This document shows positions 1-8,930 of a stretch of 64,000 nt of DNA, one piece after another. A program made the translations under genes and the position numbers. The stretch lies in assembly GCA_964291505.2 (NCBI GenBank), contig OZ220216.1, forward strand, positions 496,001-560,000, written 5' to 3'. Every line of letters begins with the position of its first letter. Within the stretch, counting starts at the first letter, position 1. Under the pieces are notes generated by a model. That model saw only the letters and a program-made list of their open reading frames with translations, was not told the DNA's origin and searched no databases. This DNA is from Kistimonas sp964291505. Its GTDB lineage: Bacteria; Pseudomonadota; Gammaproteobacteria; Pseudomonadales; Endozoicomonadaceae.

Positions 1-1301
1 ATAAGAATGCCAGGCCGTTCGTTGTGAGGTTTGCCGAACCAGAGGTCAAACTGAGAGGTTCGACGGCTGATGACCTGCACAGGGGTAGGTCGGGCATACC
101 AGGCGATGCGGCTGGCATGGGACCAGTTCGAGACCAGTAATACCGGATCATGATCGTTGGCAGGCAACTGCTCAAGCAGGGCTTCGGCACGGCTGGCCGC
201 TTCTTTCCAGCCTATCAGATCCTTAACGGCGACCTTGCTGATGGTCATCTGGTTCATGGCGGCCACCATCAGGACAATGATAAAGCCCGTGACGACCAGT
301 GAATACAAACCACACAGTTCCGTCATCAGATAGATGCGCTTATTGGGCCAGCTGGTGCACAGCCAGTATGCCACGAGAGGCGTCAACAGCGCCCAGCCGA
401 CCAGTGACCAGTGGGGCAGTGACTGGTTGTTACCGGTTGCGATGATCACGGTCGCCAGAACGGGGAACGCGGTGGTCAGTAGCAGTGTTTTGATCGACTT
501 GTCTATAACCAGACGACAACTGACTATGCCTCCGATCAGCATGAGCGGACCATAGCAGGCGATCTGAATGAGCACGCCTCGCAGGAAGGCGCTCAGACGC
601 CAACTGTCGCCGGTCGCATGGTTGAACTGGTAGTCGAAGGAAATCCATTCATGCTGGAAATTCCAGTAGATCACCGGTGTGATCAGTAGCAGGGCAGTGA
701 GTGCCGCAAGCCAGGGTCCGGATTGCCGGAGCCAGTACCAGTGCTTGTTCAATGCCATGAAAATGAGCAGGCCAACCGGCAGGAGGATGGCGGTGTACTT
801 GGTCAGCCCTGCCAGGCCAAGAATGACGCCGAGTAGCAGCCAATCCTGTGTTCGGTTTGTCTGATGAATCGCCCACAGTCTGTCAGCATACAAAAGGGTC
901 AGTATGAGCAGCGGCCATTCCGGTACCAGGCCAAAACTCAACAGTTGAACGATCGGCATGCTGTGAAACAGGATCAGGGCAGCCAGTGGCAGCCAGTGAA
1001 CGGTTGGAAACAGCTTTCTGCCGAGGCGATAGACCAGCAACCCGGCCAAAGCCTGAAGAAGCATTGGCCATAGCCGCAGTATCAGTTCGGTGTCGCCCAG
1101 TTGCAATGCCAGCCACTGTAGCCAGCCTATCAGCGGCGGGTGGTCAAAATAGCTCCAGTCCGGACGCAGTCCGTACAGGGCATAATGTGCTTCATCGACG
1201 CCCAGCGACAGTCCGGGGGCAATCAGCAGGTGAATGCCCAGAACCGCCAGCGTGATGGCCACGGCAATTCCTGAGGGCTTTATATACGTCTTCTCTAGCA
1301 T
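1..1301 (-). CDS. GT39-family (ArnT/PMT_2-like) membrane glycosyltransferase, 3'-truncated by window edge
   Basis: I translated the minus strand from the ATG at 1301; the frame stays open for about 433 codons to position 1, so the C-terminus lies outside the window. It begins MLEKTYIKPSG, then a hydrophobic helix and the GT39 luminal signature: an acidic DEAHYA motif (about residue 37) followed by SYFDHPPLIGWLQ. Many hydrophobic helices follow, with LTKYTAILLP near residue 165 and LPHWSLVGW near residue 325, both typical of bacterial PMT_2 proteins. Such enzymes transfer a sugar from a polyprenyl-phosphate donor to lipid A, another lipid or a protein on the periplasmic side. The acceptor cannot be told from sequence. 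No partner gene such as a GT2 donor synthase is visible on this side. Confidence 0.85.
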   Translation of the reverse strand, partial: MLEKTYIKPSGIAVAITLAVLGIHLLIAPGLSLGVDEAHYALYGLRPDWSYFDHPPLIGWLQWLALQLGDTELILRLWPMLLQALAGLLVYRLGRKLFPTVHWLPLAALILFHSMPIVQLLSFGLVPEWPLLILTLLYADRLWAIHQTNRTQDWLLLGVILGLAGLTKYTAILLPVGLLIFMALNKHWYWLRQSGPWLAALTALLLITPVIYWNFQHEWISFDYQFNHATGDSWRLSAFLRGVLIQIACYGPLMLIGGIVSCRLVIDKSIKTLLLTTAFPVLATVIIATGNNQSLPHWSLVGWALLTPLVAYWLCTSWPNKRIYLMTELCGLYSLVVTGFIIVLMVAAMNQMTISKVAVKDLIGWKEAASRAEALLEQLPANDHDPVLLVSNWSHASRIAWYARPTPVQVISRRTSQFDLWFGKPHNERPGIL

Positions 1302-1359
1302 GTGTGTCTGGTGTTTTTTATGACTCAGGAAACGGTGTTTCAGATGCCAGTGTTTCTGG

Positions 1360-1971
1360 TCAGATTAATTCGATCATGGGCTCGATCAGACCGGCGGCCT
1401 GTGACAGGTGCACGGCAGAAATCACCGGGATGTAAACAAACCAGGCGCTGGCATCCCTGAGCGCTTTGTTCAGAACTTTCGGTTTGATACTGATTTCCTG
1501 GGGCGCTTGGTAGAGGGACAGGTTGGGGATAAAACTAGGAGTACGGCTACGGTAATCCGCGTAGCGTTGGCCAAACTTTTGGTACAGGGAACGCTCTTCA
1601 TGCCGGATCTGTGGAATGTGGCTGATACAGAACATCAGCAGCATAAAGGCAGTCAGCAGCAGACTGCCGGTCATCAGGCCAATGCCGCAGACACCGCACA
1701 GCGAAAAGAAATACAGCGGATTACGACACAGGGAAAACGGCCCGTAATCGACGACGGTTTTGTTCTTGAGGCCGGCAATAAACGTCATTGTGTAGAATCG
1801 GCCCATGGCGCCGATGATGATCAGGCCAAAACCGCTCCAGAACAGCGCACGCATCAGAACCGGGTCATCAAACAACGCCGGACGGCTGAACAGAATCAGC
1901 ACAACCACTAACCCGAAACCGGCCCGGGCAAGCCGCAGACGCCTGCGGGACTGGCCAATTTTTTCAGACAT
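1360..1971 (-). CDS. Isoprenylcysteine carboxyl methyltransferase-like membrane protein
   Basis: A 203-residue protein with about four hydrophobic segments. The C-terminal half carries the ICMT/phospholipid methyltransferase pattern: YGPFSLCRNPLYFFSL (the conserved R-[NH]-P-x-Y block) and, further on, HEERSLYQKFGQRYADYRSRTPSFIP (the E-E-xx-L-xxx-F/G-xxY-xxY block). This family uses SAM to methylate lipid or prenylated substrates in the membrane; the bacterial substrate is usually unknown. I chose the ATG at 1971 over the upstream start at 2064 because GGAGG lies about 8 bases before it and the extra 31 residues look non-coding. It is divergent from the two-component operon that begins at 2112. 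Confidence 0.75.
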   Translation of the reverse strand: MSEKIGQSRRRLRLARAGFGLVVVLILFSRPALFDDPVLMRALFWSGFGLIIIGAMGRFYTMTFIAGLKNKTVVDYGPFSLCRNPLYFFSLCGVCGIGLMTGSLLLTAFMLLMFCISHIPQIRHEERSLYQKFGQRYADYRSRTPSFIPNLSLYQAPQEISIKPKVLNKALRDASAWFVYIPVISAVHLSQAAGLIEPMIELI

Positions 1972-2111
1972 AGGTATAACCCTCCGTGAATGAACCGTTG
2001 AGAATGGCGGTTTCAGGCTAACGGGCAGAGTGTCCAAAAAATGTGGCTGACCAGTGTTGACCACTGGTGTCAGAGACCGGAAAGGGTTCAGAACGGAACA
2101 GGTATTCAGGA

Positions 2112-2810
2112 ATGCGCCTGCTGTTGATCGAAGACAACCGCGATATTGCCGGTGTCATATTTGACTATTTTGAAGCGCTTGGGCACGCCATGGATTATAC
2201 GGCGGACGGCAATCAGGGGCTGGCCCTGGCCACAGAAAACGCCTATGACCTGGTGATTCTCGATATCATGCTGCCCGGGCGGGATGGCTACAGTGTCTGC
2301 CGGGCATTGCGGGAACGGCAGGTGGATACGCCCATCCTTATGTTGACGGCGCGTGATACCACCGATGATACGCTGCAGGGCTTTGGTGAAGGGGCAGATG
2401 ATTACCTGGTTAAGCCGTTTGATCTGAAAGTGTTGCAGGCCCGTATTGAAGCGATAGTTCGTCGGCGATCCGGAGGCGCATTCGCAAAGCACTTGTCGTT
2501 TGACGTGCTGACGCTGGATCTTGGTAGCCATGCGGTTGAGCGGCAGGGCCACAGGGTTTCCCTGAATCCAACCTGTTTCAAACTGCTGAAAGCACTGATG
2601 CAAAAGGCACCCGAGCTGGTCACGCGGGAGGAGCTGGTCTATTCCGTCTGGAAGGATGAACCGCCGGATGGCGATTCTCTACGAAACCATATCTATCAAC
2701 TGCGCAATCTCATTGATCGTCCGTTTACTTCCTCGATGCTGGTGACGGTGCCGAAAACCGGTTACCGGTTGCAGCCTGCCAGTGAAGAACCGGAAGAGGA
2801 GATAGTCTGA
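2112..2810 (+). CDS. OmpR/PhoB-family response regulator
   Basis: A 232-residue two-domain regulator. The receiver domain (about 1-115) starts MRLLLIEDN and has the acidic pair E7/D8, phospho-acceptor D51 in LVILDIMLPG, T79 in LTAR and K101 in YLVKPFD. The C-terminal winged-helix DNA-binding domain (about 130-225) includes LVTREELVYSVW and the terminal VPKTGYRL. The ATG at 2112 begins exactly at the receiver fold; an upstream start at 2067 would add 15 unconserved residues. Its stop overlaps the start of the histidine kinase gene by one base, so the two are translationally coupled. The adjacent RND pump genes are the obvious candidate targets (inference). Confidence 0.93.
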   Translation: MRLLLIEDNRDIAGVIFDYFEALGHAMDYTADGNQGLALATENAYDLVILDIMLPGRDGYSVCRALRERQVDTPILMLTARDTTDDTLQGFGEGADDYLVKPFDLKVLQARIEAIVRRRSGGAFAKHLSFDVLTLDLGSHAVERQGHRVSLNPTCFKLLKALMQKAPELVTREELVYSVWKDEPPDGDSLRNHIYQLRNLIDRPFTSSMLVTVPKTGYRLQPASEEPEEEIV

Positions 2811-4066
2811 TGATGTCGTTCAAACGACAGATTGCGACCCGGTTTTCGATACTGGCTGCTGCGGTTATTGCGACCTATTGCGCTATCTTTCAGGCAACGA
2901 TGCACTGGACAGAGGATGCGGTTTCCAGTCGACGTCTGGCACTGCTAAGTGACTATGCAGTAGAACGATACGGCTCTGGTGAAACAGGCATGTTGAAGCT
3001 GAACCAATTTGCCGTTGCTTATGACAACTATTTCCTGCTGCCGGAAACGATCATGGGGTTGATTACCCCGGAATGGCGGGGTACGGAAGATTTTATCTGG
3101 AATGGTAACCGTGAGATCGCCATTCTTGCTGAGACTGTCACTATCCGGGGGCATGAAAAATCGTTGTACCTGATTGAAGATACGACGAATATCACGTTAT
3201 CCGATGAAACGGAGCTATTGTTGAGCATCGGTTTTCTTGTGGTTTCGGTGCTGATGCTGGCTGTTGTCTGTCTTGTTATTGTTCGGATGGCAGGTCGTCT
3301 AAGTGCTCCCATGCGCTACCTGGCCCGGGAGCTTGATCGGTCAGATGCCGAAGATCTAGCACCACTGAATGGCATGCCGGCGACAACCTCAGAAATTTAT
3401 CTGTTGACTGAAGCATTAAACGGCTATCGACGACGGATTCGCAAGGGGATTGAGAGGGAACGGGCTTTTAGCCGTTATGTCAGTCATGAATTGCGGACAC
3501 CGATTACGGTGGCCCGCGGCGTGGCGACATTGCTGGGCGTCTCTACGGACAGGGCCTTCCTGGATAAACAACAGGCGCGTCTTGAGAAAGCCTGTCAGGA
3601 CATGACGGATATTACGGAAACGCTGCTGGCACTGGTACGCGTCGAGAGTGCCACCGTTCAGGGCGAGTGTGTGCTGGATCATGAATTTCTGGAACGATTG
3701 ATTGAAGACAGTCGACAGTTACTGGATAACAAGCCCGTTGAAGTGACCATTGATGTAATAAATACCCCGACGGTGTCGGCACCTGAAACCGTGATGCGGA
3801 TGCTGGTCGGTAACCTGCTTCGCAATGCATTCAGTTACACCGATTCAGGGCAGGTAACAGTGTCTTTGTCTCGTTGGCAGTTGACCGTGACGGATACGGG
3901 TATCGGGCTTGATGTGAAGCCTGAGCAGCATGAAGGGCATGGCCTCGGGTTGGTGATGGTCAGAGATATCTGTCGTAAATACCGTTGGTGCTTTGTCCTG
4001 GAAAACCGGGCTGATGGTCAGGGCTGTCAGGCAAGCGTCGTTTTTAGTCCTGAACACGTGTCATGA
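2810..4066 (+). CDS. Sensor histidine kinase
   Basis: A 418-residue membrane kinase, partner of the upstream response regulator. There is a transmembrane segment near residues 10-30, a periplasmic sensor region of about 100 residues, a second segment near 135-160 (SIGFLVVSVLMLAVVCLVIV), then HAMP-like and DHp regions. The phospho-acceptor is H226 in SRYVSHELRTPITVARG. The ATPase domain shows the N-box NLLRNAFSYTDSG, the DTGIGL G1 box and GHGLGLVMV. GAGGAG about 9 bases upstream supports ATG 2810. The stimulus is unknown. The RND genes follow 60 bases downstream on the same strand. Confidence 0.93.
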   Translation: MMSFKRQIATRFSILAAAVIATYCAIFQATMHWTEDAVSSRRLALLSDYAVERYGSGETGMLKLNQFAVAYDNYFLLPETIMGLITPEWRGTEDFIWNGNREIAILAETVTIRGHEKSLYLIEDTTNITLSDETELLLSIGFLVVSVLMLAVVCLVIVRMAGRLSAPMRYLARELDRSDAEDLAPLNGMPATTSEIYLLTEALNGYRRRIRKGIERERAFSRYVSHELRTPITVARGVATLLGVSTDRAFLDKQQARLEKACQDMTDITETLLALVRVESATVQGECVLDHEFLERLIEDSRQLLDNKPVEVTIDVINTPTVSAPETVMRMLVGNLLRNAFSYTDSGQVTVSLSRWQLTVTDTGIGLDVKPEQHEGHGLGLVMVRDICRKYRWCFVLENRADGQGCQASVVFSPEHVS

Positions 4067-4125
4067 CATTTTCCTCACAATAGTCATTTTAGAGTAGCGG
4101 TTCGGATCAGTTACCGGACCGTCTC

Positions 4126-4902
4126 ATGCTGTTTAGAATTTGTTGCTTTTTCCTTCTCTTTCTCACATGGCCGGGTGTATCGGCATCGGAGTCCGTTGAA
4201 TTATTGCTGGTCGGCAGCCTCAAGACCAACAGGTCGTTGACGGTCGTCGCAGAAGTCGAGGGCGTTGTTGAATTCTGGGGATTTGATCGGGGAGAACAGA
4301 CACAGACTGATCAGCCGCTACTCCAGATTAAGGACGACGACTACCGTATTCAGCACGACGAATCGAAAGCGGCCCAGGCTCAGGCCAGGGCTGACCTGTC
4401 CGCTAAAAAAGCCCGCTATGAGCGTTACCGTCGACTGGTTGATACCCATAGCCTTGCCAGGGACGAACTGGACAGTGCAGAAGCCGACTATCTGAAAAGT
4501 GAAGCCCAGCTCAGGCTGCAGGCGCTTGCGGTTGAGCAGGCACGCCTGGATCTTGAGCGAACACGTATCAGCGCCAAAGCCGGTTACTGGGTGGCGGAAC
4601 GGCTGATAGAGCAGGGCGACTGGGTACAGAAAGGGCAGGCGCTCTATCATCTGGAGCAAATGGATACCCTGCGGGCGGTTGTGTACGTGACGGAAGAGGA
4701 ACTCCACCGGATTCGGCCAGGTGATCATTCAGTGATCACCACGCTGTCACTACCCGGCGAATCGTTTGCGGGGACGGTGCTGCGTGCCGGCATCAAACCC
4801 GATGCTTCCACACACAGCTACCCCGTAGAGATTCTGGTAGAAAACCCTGACAGACGTCTGGTGGCGGGTTTTACCATTGATGCCCGGATCGTGCAGGAGT
4901 GA
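4126..4902 (+). CDS. RND efflux periplasmic adaptor (membrane fusion protein), short form
   Basis: A 258-residue HlyD/AcrA-type adaptor with a signal peptide (LFRICCFFLLFLTWPGVSA). A split biotinyl-lipoyl-like domain (VVAEVEGVVEFWGFDRGE ... DWVQKGQALYHL) flanks an alpha-hairpin (about 80-145, rich in Ala/Glu/Arg), followed by a beta-barrel segment (LRAVVYVTEEEL). At 258 residues it is shorter than the usual 350-400, because the C-terminal membrane-proximal domain is reduced; it ends soon after GFTIDARIV. It would link the adjacent RND permease to an outer-membrane channel. The stop lies next to the permease start. Confidence 0.88.
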   Translation: MLFRICCFFLLFLTWPGVSASESVELLLVGSLKTNRSLTVVAEVEGVVEFWGFDRGEQTQTDQPLLQIKDDDYRIQHDESKAAQAQARADLSAKKARYERYRRLVDTHSLARDELDSAEADYLKSEAQLRLQALAVEQARLDLERTRISAKAGYWVAERLIEQGDWVQKGQALYHLEQMDTLRAVVYVTEEELHRIRPGDHSVITTLSLPGESFAGTVLRAGIKPDASTHSYPVEILVENPDRRLVAGFTIDARIVQE

Positions 4903-4907
4903 GACGG

Positions 4908-7900
4908 ATGGAGCCATTCCTGCGTTTTTTTGCTGAAAAGAAATTCTTTGCCTCCATGATGCTGGCAATGGTCTGTGTATTGGGTGTGATGGCACTGTTT
5001 AATCTCAGGCTTCAGGAGTATCCCGCCTCGGCGCAGGGAGAGACCAGTATTACCACCCATTATCCCGGTGCCTCAGCCCACGAGATTGAGCTGGAAATTA
5101 CCAATCGGCTCGAGAAGGAACTCAAGACCGTACAGGGGCTCAAGTATTTTGAATCCAGCTCCAGTGACGGGCTGTCAGTGATTGATATCCGTATCCGTGA
5201 TGGCGAGAACCTACAAACGGTTAACCAGGATATCCGCGAAGCCATTGACCGGGTGACGGATCTCCCGGCGGATCTTGACCAAGCGCCGCTGGTCGAGGCG
5301 GAAAACCTCGCCATGTTTGAAATCCTGACGTTTGGTGTTGCCGGTGAGATGCCTTTCCCTGCATTACGCGAGTATGCCCGCCAGCTGGAAAAACAAATCC
5401 GGAGTATTCCGGGTGTCGGCAAGATCGAGACGGCTGCTTTACCGAACCGTGAGTTCATCGTGGCAATTGATCCGACCCGGCTGGACCGGTACGCCATCAC
5501 GGCCTTTGATGTCGTCGATGCTATTGCCAAACGAAATATTTCCACCAGTGGCGGACAGGTCACGGCCTGGCAGCAGGACAGAAACCTGGTCACGTTATCC
5601 CAGGTGCAGAGTCCGGATGAACTGGCGGAGGCGATCATCAAGGTGCTGCCTGGCGGGGCACTGGTGCGTCTTGCCGATGTGGCCCGGGTGTATGACGGCT
5701 TTGAGCGTGAAACGGAACGGGTCACGATGAACGGTTTGCCCGCCATCGGGTTTACCGTTTTCAAGACCGAAGCGGGGGATATCATTGAATCGGTAGAGGC
5801 AATCCGGACACTGCTCAAGGCAGAAGAACGCCGGAGTAACGGGCAGCTGACGTTTCCTGTCACGCTGGACCTTTCTGAAGAAGTCGGCAACCGGTTTTCC
5901 GTAGTCGGAACCAACGGCCTTATCGGGATGGTGCTGGTTCTGGCGGTGCTGGCATTGTGTGTTCAGCGTCGTCTGGCGCCGTGGATTGCCACGTCATTGC
6001 CGTTTTGTGTCTTCGGCACACTGTTCGCGTTGCTGGTGTTTGGCTTCTCCCTCGACAGCATCACGTTGTCAGCCATCATGCTGGTGATCGGCATCATTGT
6101 GGATGATTCCATCGTGGTTTCAGAAAGCATTGACCAGCAGTTCCGACAGGGGCAGTCGCCTGTTCAGGCGGCTATTCAGGGATATCGAGAGGTTTTCCGG
6201 CCCTTGATGGCCAGTCTGTTGACAACGCTGCTGGTATTCCTGCCAATGTTGTTTATTCCCGGGGATATGGGATCGGCCTATGTCGTCATGCCCCTGACGA
6301 TAATCATGGCGCTTTTTTTCTCGCTGGTGGATGTCTCAGTGTTACTACCCGCGCACTTGGCCTCGGCACTGTCGCGTGTTGGTCAATCATCTTCGTCAGA
6401 TAGTTCGCATTGGTTTGATGTGCTGAGAGAGCGGTATCAACAACTATTGATGAAGGTTTTACGCTACCGCTACCCCGTTGTTGGTCTGGCCGTCGTACTG
6501 TTGGTGACAACGTTGTTTATGAGTTACCGATGGCTAAAGGTGGATTTTTTTCCTACTGAGGCGGCCCGTTATATCGAACTCAGTCTGGAAGTCGCTGATG
6601 GTACAACCATCGATGACGCATGGCGGGTGGGTAAAGAACTGGAAGCATTGATTGCGGCTGTGCCCGAAGTGGAGCGCTACCATATACAGCATCAGTCGCC
6701 GGAGAGCACCGGGCTGATCATTCTCAGTCCCAGCGAAGATCGAATCCTGTCTGCGGATGAAATTGCTGAATCACTGGAGAAAGCTGCCCGAGCCTTGCCT
6801 CTGGCGACACATGTGCAGTTTAAAGTGGATGGCGGGGGGCCACCGCCGGGAGACCCGATTGATTTTCGGGTATTTGGCAGCAGTGATGCCCACCGCGTTG
6901 CCATGGCGCAGGACCTGAAAGCCTGGCTTTCAGACCAGCCGGGTGTGCTGGAGGTAGAACTGGGCGATGATAATCGTCGTCCGCAGCTGCAAGTGGTGCC
7001 GGATTATGATTGGCTGGCCCGTCTTCAGCTATCCGTCGAAACCCTGACACGGACAATGGCGCTGGCTTTTGAGGGCGAGGAAGCCTCGGCCAGCTGGATC
7101 GGGGATGAAGAGGTCAAGCTGCGGGTCTGGTTGGATACCCCGTTTCGTCAACAGAATTATTTGCGGGATCTGGATATTCCATTAAATGACGGACGACAGG
7201 TGCCACTGAAGCAGGTGGCAGCAATCCAGTCGGTAGAGGCGCTCAGGGAGATTACCCACTGGAATGGTGATCGCAGTAGTCTGGTTACCGGCGATATTGA
7301 CGATGACCAGCAGAATGCGAATACGCTTTCCAACAACACTTTGGCCTATTACGAGACGTTGGCAGAACGTTATCCCGGTATTCGGGTGGAGACCGGTGGC
7401 GAAGCGGAGCAAACGACAGAGGCTATGGTTGGACTGATCAGCGCGTTTGCCATGGCGATGCTGGCGATCTGGGTGGTGGTCGCCTTGCTGTTTGGTTCCC
7501 TGGTTCAGCCTCTACTGGTGATGGCGACCATCCCCTTTGCCATTGGTTCTGCCTTGCTGGCACTGATACTTCATGATGCACCGATGTCGTTTCTTGGGGG
7601 TATTGGCATTCTGGGGTTATGCGGCGTCGTAGTGAATAATTCCCTGGTCATGGTCGACCGTATCAATCGTTTGCGCACGGGGGGGAACCGCGTAGAACAG
7701 GCTCTGGTTCATGCTGCAGGAAGTCGCCTGAGGCCGATCCTGTTAACCACCATTACAACTGTTGTCGGGCTGTTACCGTTAGCCTATGGGTTGGGTGGTT
7801 CGGATGTTTATATGGGGCCAATGGCATTGACTTTGGGGTACGGTCTGTTATTTACGTTGCCAGTTGTGCTTTTCGTTTTACCCTGTTGTTATCGGGTGGG

Positions 7901-7931
7901 CGCTGATGTTTCGGAGCACTTACACAGGTGA
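4908..7931 (+). CDS. RND (HAE1/AcrB-type) efflux permease
   Basis: An inner-membrane proton-driven exporter of about 1007 residues, with the RND layout of TM1, a porter loop, TM2-6, a central break, TM7, a porter loop and TM8-12. The TM4 proton-relay aspartates are visible in MLVIGIIVDDSIVVSESI. The C-terminal half has GGIGILGLCGVVVNNSLVMVDRIN and ends with PMALTLGYGLLFTLPVVLFVLP. I chose the ATG at 4908 because CAGGAG at 4892-4897 is well placed for it; a GTG at 4899, overlapping the adaptor stop, is the alternative. No outer-membrane channel gene follows; tolC at 53797 is a possible partner. Substrate unknown. Confidence 0.93.
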   Translation: MEPFLRFFAEKKFFASMMLAMVCVLGVMALFNLRLQEYPASAQGETSITTHYPGASAHEIELEITNRLEKELKTVQGLKYFESSSSDGLSVIDIRIRDGENLQTVNQDIREAIDRVTDLPADLDQAPLVEAENLAMFEILTFGVAGEMPFPALREYARQLEKQIRSIPGVGKIETAALPNREFIVAIDPTRLDRYAITAFDVVDAIAKRNISTSGGQVTAWQQDRNLVTLSQVQSPDELAEAIIKVLPGGALVRLADVARVYDGFERETERVTMNGLPAIGFTVFKTEAGDIIESVEAIRTLLKAEERRSNGQLTFPVTLDLSEEVGNRFSVVGTNGLIGMVLVLAVLALCVQRRLAPWIATSLPFCVFGTLFALLVFGFSLDSITLSAIMLVIGIIVDDSIVVSESIDQQFRQGQSPVQAAIQGYREVFRPLMASLLTTLLVFLPMLFIPGDMGSAYVVMPLTIIMALFFSLVDVSVLLPAHLASALSRVGQSSSSDSSHWFDVLRERYQQLLMKVLRYRYPVVGLAVVLLVTTLFMSYRWLKVDFFPTEAARYIELSLEVADGTTIDDAWRVGKELEALIAAVPEVERYHIQHQSPESTGLIILSPSEDRILSADEIAESLEKAARALPLATHVQFKVDGGGPPPGDPIDFRVFGSSDAHRVAMAQDLKAWLSDQPGVLEVELGDDNRRPQLQVVPDYDWLARLQLSVETLTRTMALAFEGEEASASWIGDEEVKLRVWLDTPFRQQNYLRDLDIPLNDGRQVPLKQVAAIQSVEALREITHWNGDRSSLVTGDIDDDQQNANTLSNNTLAYYETLAERYPGIRVETGGEAEQTTEAMVGLISAFAMAMLAIWVVVALLFGSLVQPLLVMATIPFAIGSALLALILHDAPMSFLGGIGILGLCGVVVNNSLVMVDRINRLRTGGNRVEQALVHAAGSRLRPILLTTITTVVGLLPLAYGLGGSDVYMGPMALTLGYGLLFTLPVVLFVLPCCYRVGADVSEHLHR

Positions 7932-8052
7932 TGTCCTTTGCTTTTTATCAGGATCGGTCGTTCATTATTATGATAATGGGGAGGCTTACCGTAGAGCTAG
8001 AATGATTCCGGCAGTATTCGTGCTTTTGAGTGCTATTGGTTAGGCGGTTGTG

Positions 8053-8847
8053 ATGCTGAAAAAATGCTGTTTTGTTCTGTTTTGCTTTCTCTTTTCTACC
8101 GCTACGGTAGCAGGTAACTCGGTAGCGGTGACTTATTTGCCTGTAGCAGATAACACGGAAAATCAGATCAGGCAGGAGATAGAACAATCGCGGCTGATTC
8201 AGGGTGTCATCACTCTGATGCGTGAGCGATTCCATTTGCCTTCCCCGTTAACAATACAGTTTGGAGGTGATGACGATCCTTCTTACGACACTGAGTCCCA
8301 TACTATTCTCATTCCCTATCACTTTCTTGCTGAAGCCAGAGAACGGTTTACTGAGGCTGATTATTCTGAAATCGGCATGACAGCACAGGCCGCTGCACTG
8401 GATGTGTTGGCCCATACACTGTTACATGAATTTGGCCATGCCATTATCAGTATGAATAAACTCCCCGTAATAGTGAAAGAGGAAGATGCCGCAGACAGTC
8501 TTGCAACGCTGCTATTGATTGAGCGATTTGAAAGTGGTCAGGAGATCGCGTTGACGGCTGCAGACATGTTTGCCCTGGAAAGTGAAGATTACGATACGTT
8601 GGAAGAACCTGATTTCTGGGATGAGCACAGTCTTGATGCACAGCGTTATTACACAACCCTCTGTCACATCTATGGCAGCGATCCTGACAACTATGCGTAC
8701 CTGATGGAAGAGGCAGAGATTGATCAGGACCGTCGCGAGCTGTGTATTGATGAATATGATGCGCTGTCGACCAGCTGGAATGCTTTGCTGGCGCCTTATC
8801 TGCAGGATTCCCGGAAGAAAACAGCTGGACAGGCCAATCGATCCTGA
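8053..8847 (+). CDS. DUF4344-type putative metallopeptidase, secreted
   Basis: A 264-residue protein with a signal peptide (MLKKCCFVLFCFLFSTATVAGN). The key feature is an HExxH zinc site in LLHEFGHAI near residue 137, followed about 20 residues later by KEEDAADSLATLLL, whose acidic residues could give the third ligand. This pair is characteristic of the DUF4344 family of putative metallopeptidases. The C-terminal half is acidic, with a Cys in LCHIYGSDPDNYAYL and another in RRELCIDEY that could form a disulfide. I prefer ATG 8053; a GTG lies directly before it at 8050. It is a single gene with its own upstream region. The substrate is unknown. Confidence 0.75.
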   Translation: MLKKCCFVLFCFLFSTATVAGNSVAVTYLPVADNTENQIRQEIEQSRLIQGVITLMRERFHLPSPLTIQFGGDDDPSYDTESHTILIPYHFLAEARERFTEADYSEIGMTAQAAALDVLAHTLLHEFGHAIISMNKLPVIVKEEDAADSLATLLLIERFESGQEIALTAADMFALESEDYDTLEEPDFWDEHSLDAQRYYTTLCHIYGSDPDNYAYLMEEAEIDQDRRELCIDEYDALSTSWNALLAPYLQDSRKKTAGQANRS

Positions 8848-8930
8848 CAAGCCGTGTATCCCCGGATGGCTCGTATTCTGTTTCTGCCTGATATAATGCC
8901 GGCCTTTTGATACCTGTGAGTTCTGTTTTC

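Noticed and set aside
5060..5914. Minus-strand open frame of 284 codons over the RND permease
   Set aside because: The translation is Ser/Arg-rich, the usual product of a reversed coding strand.
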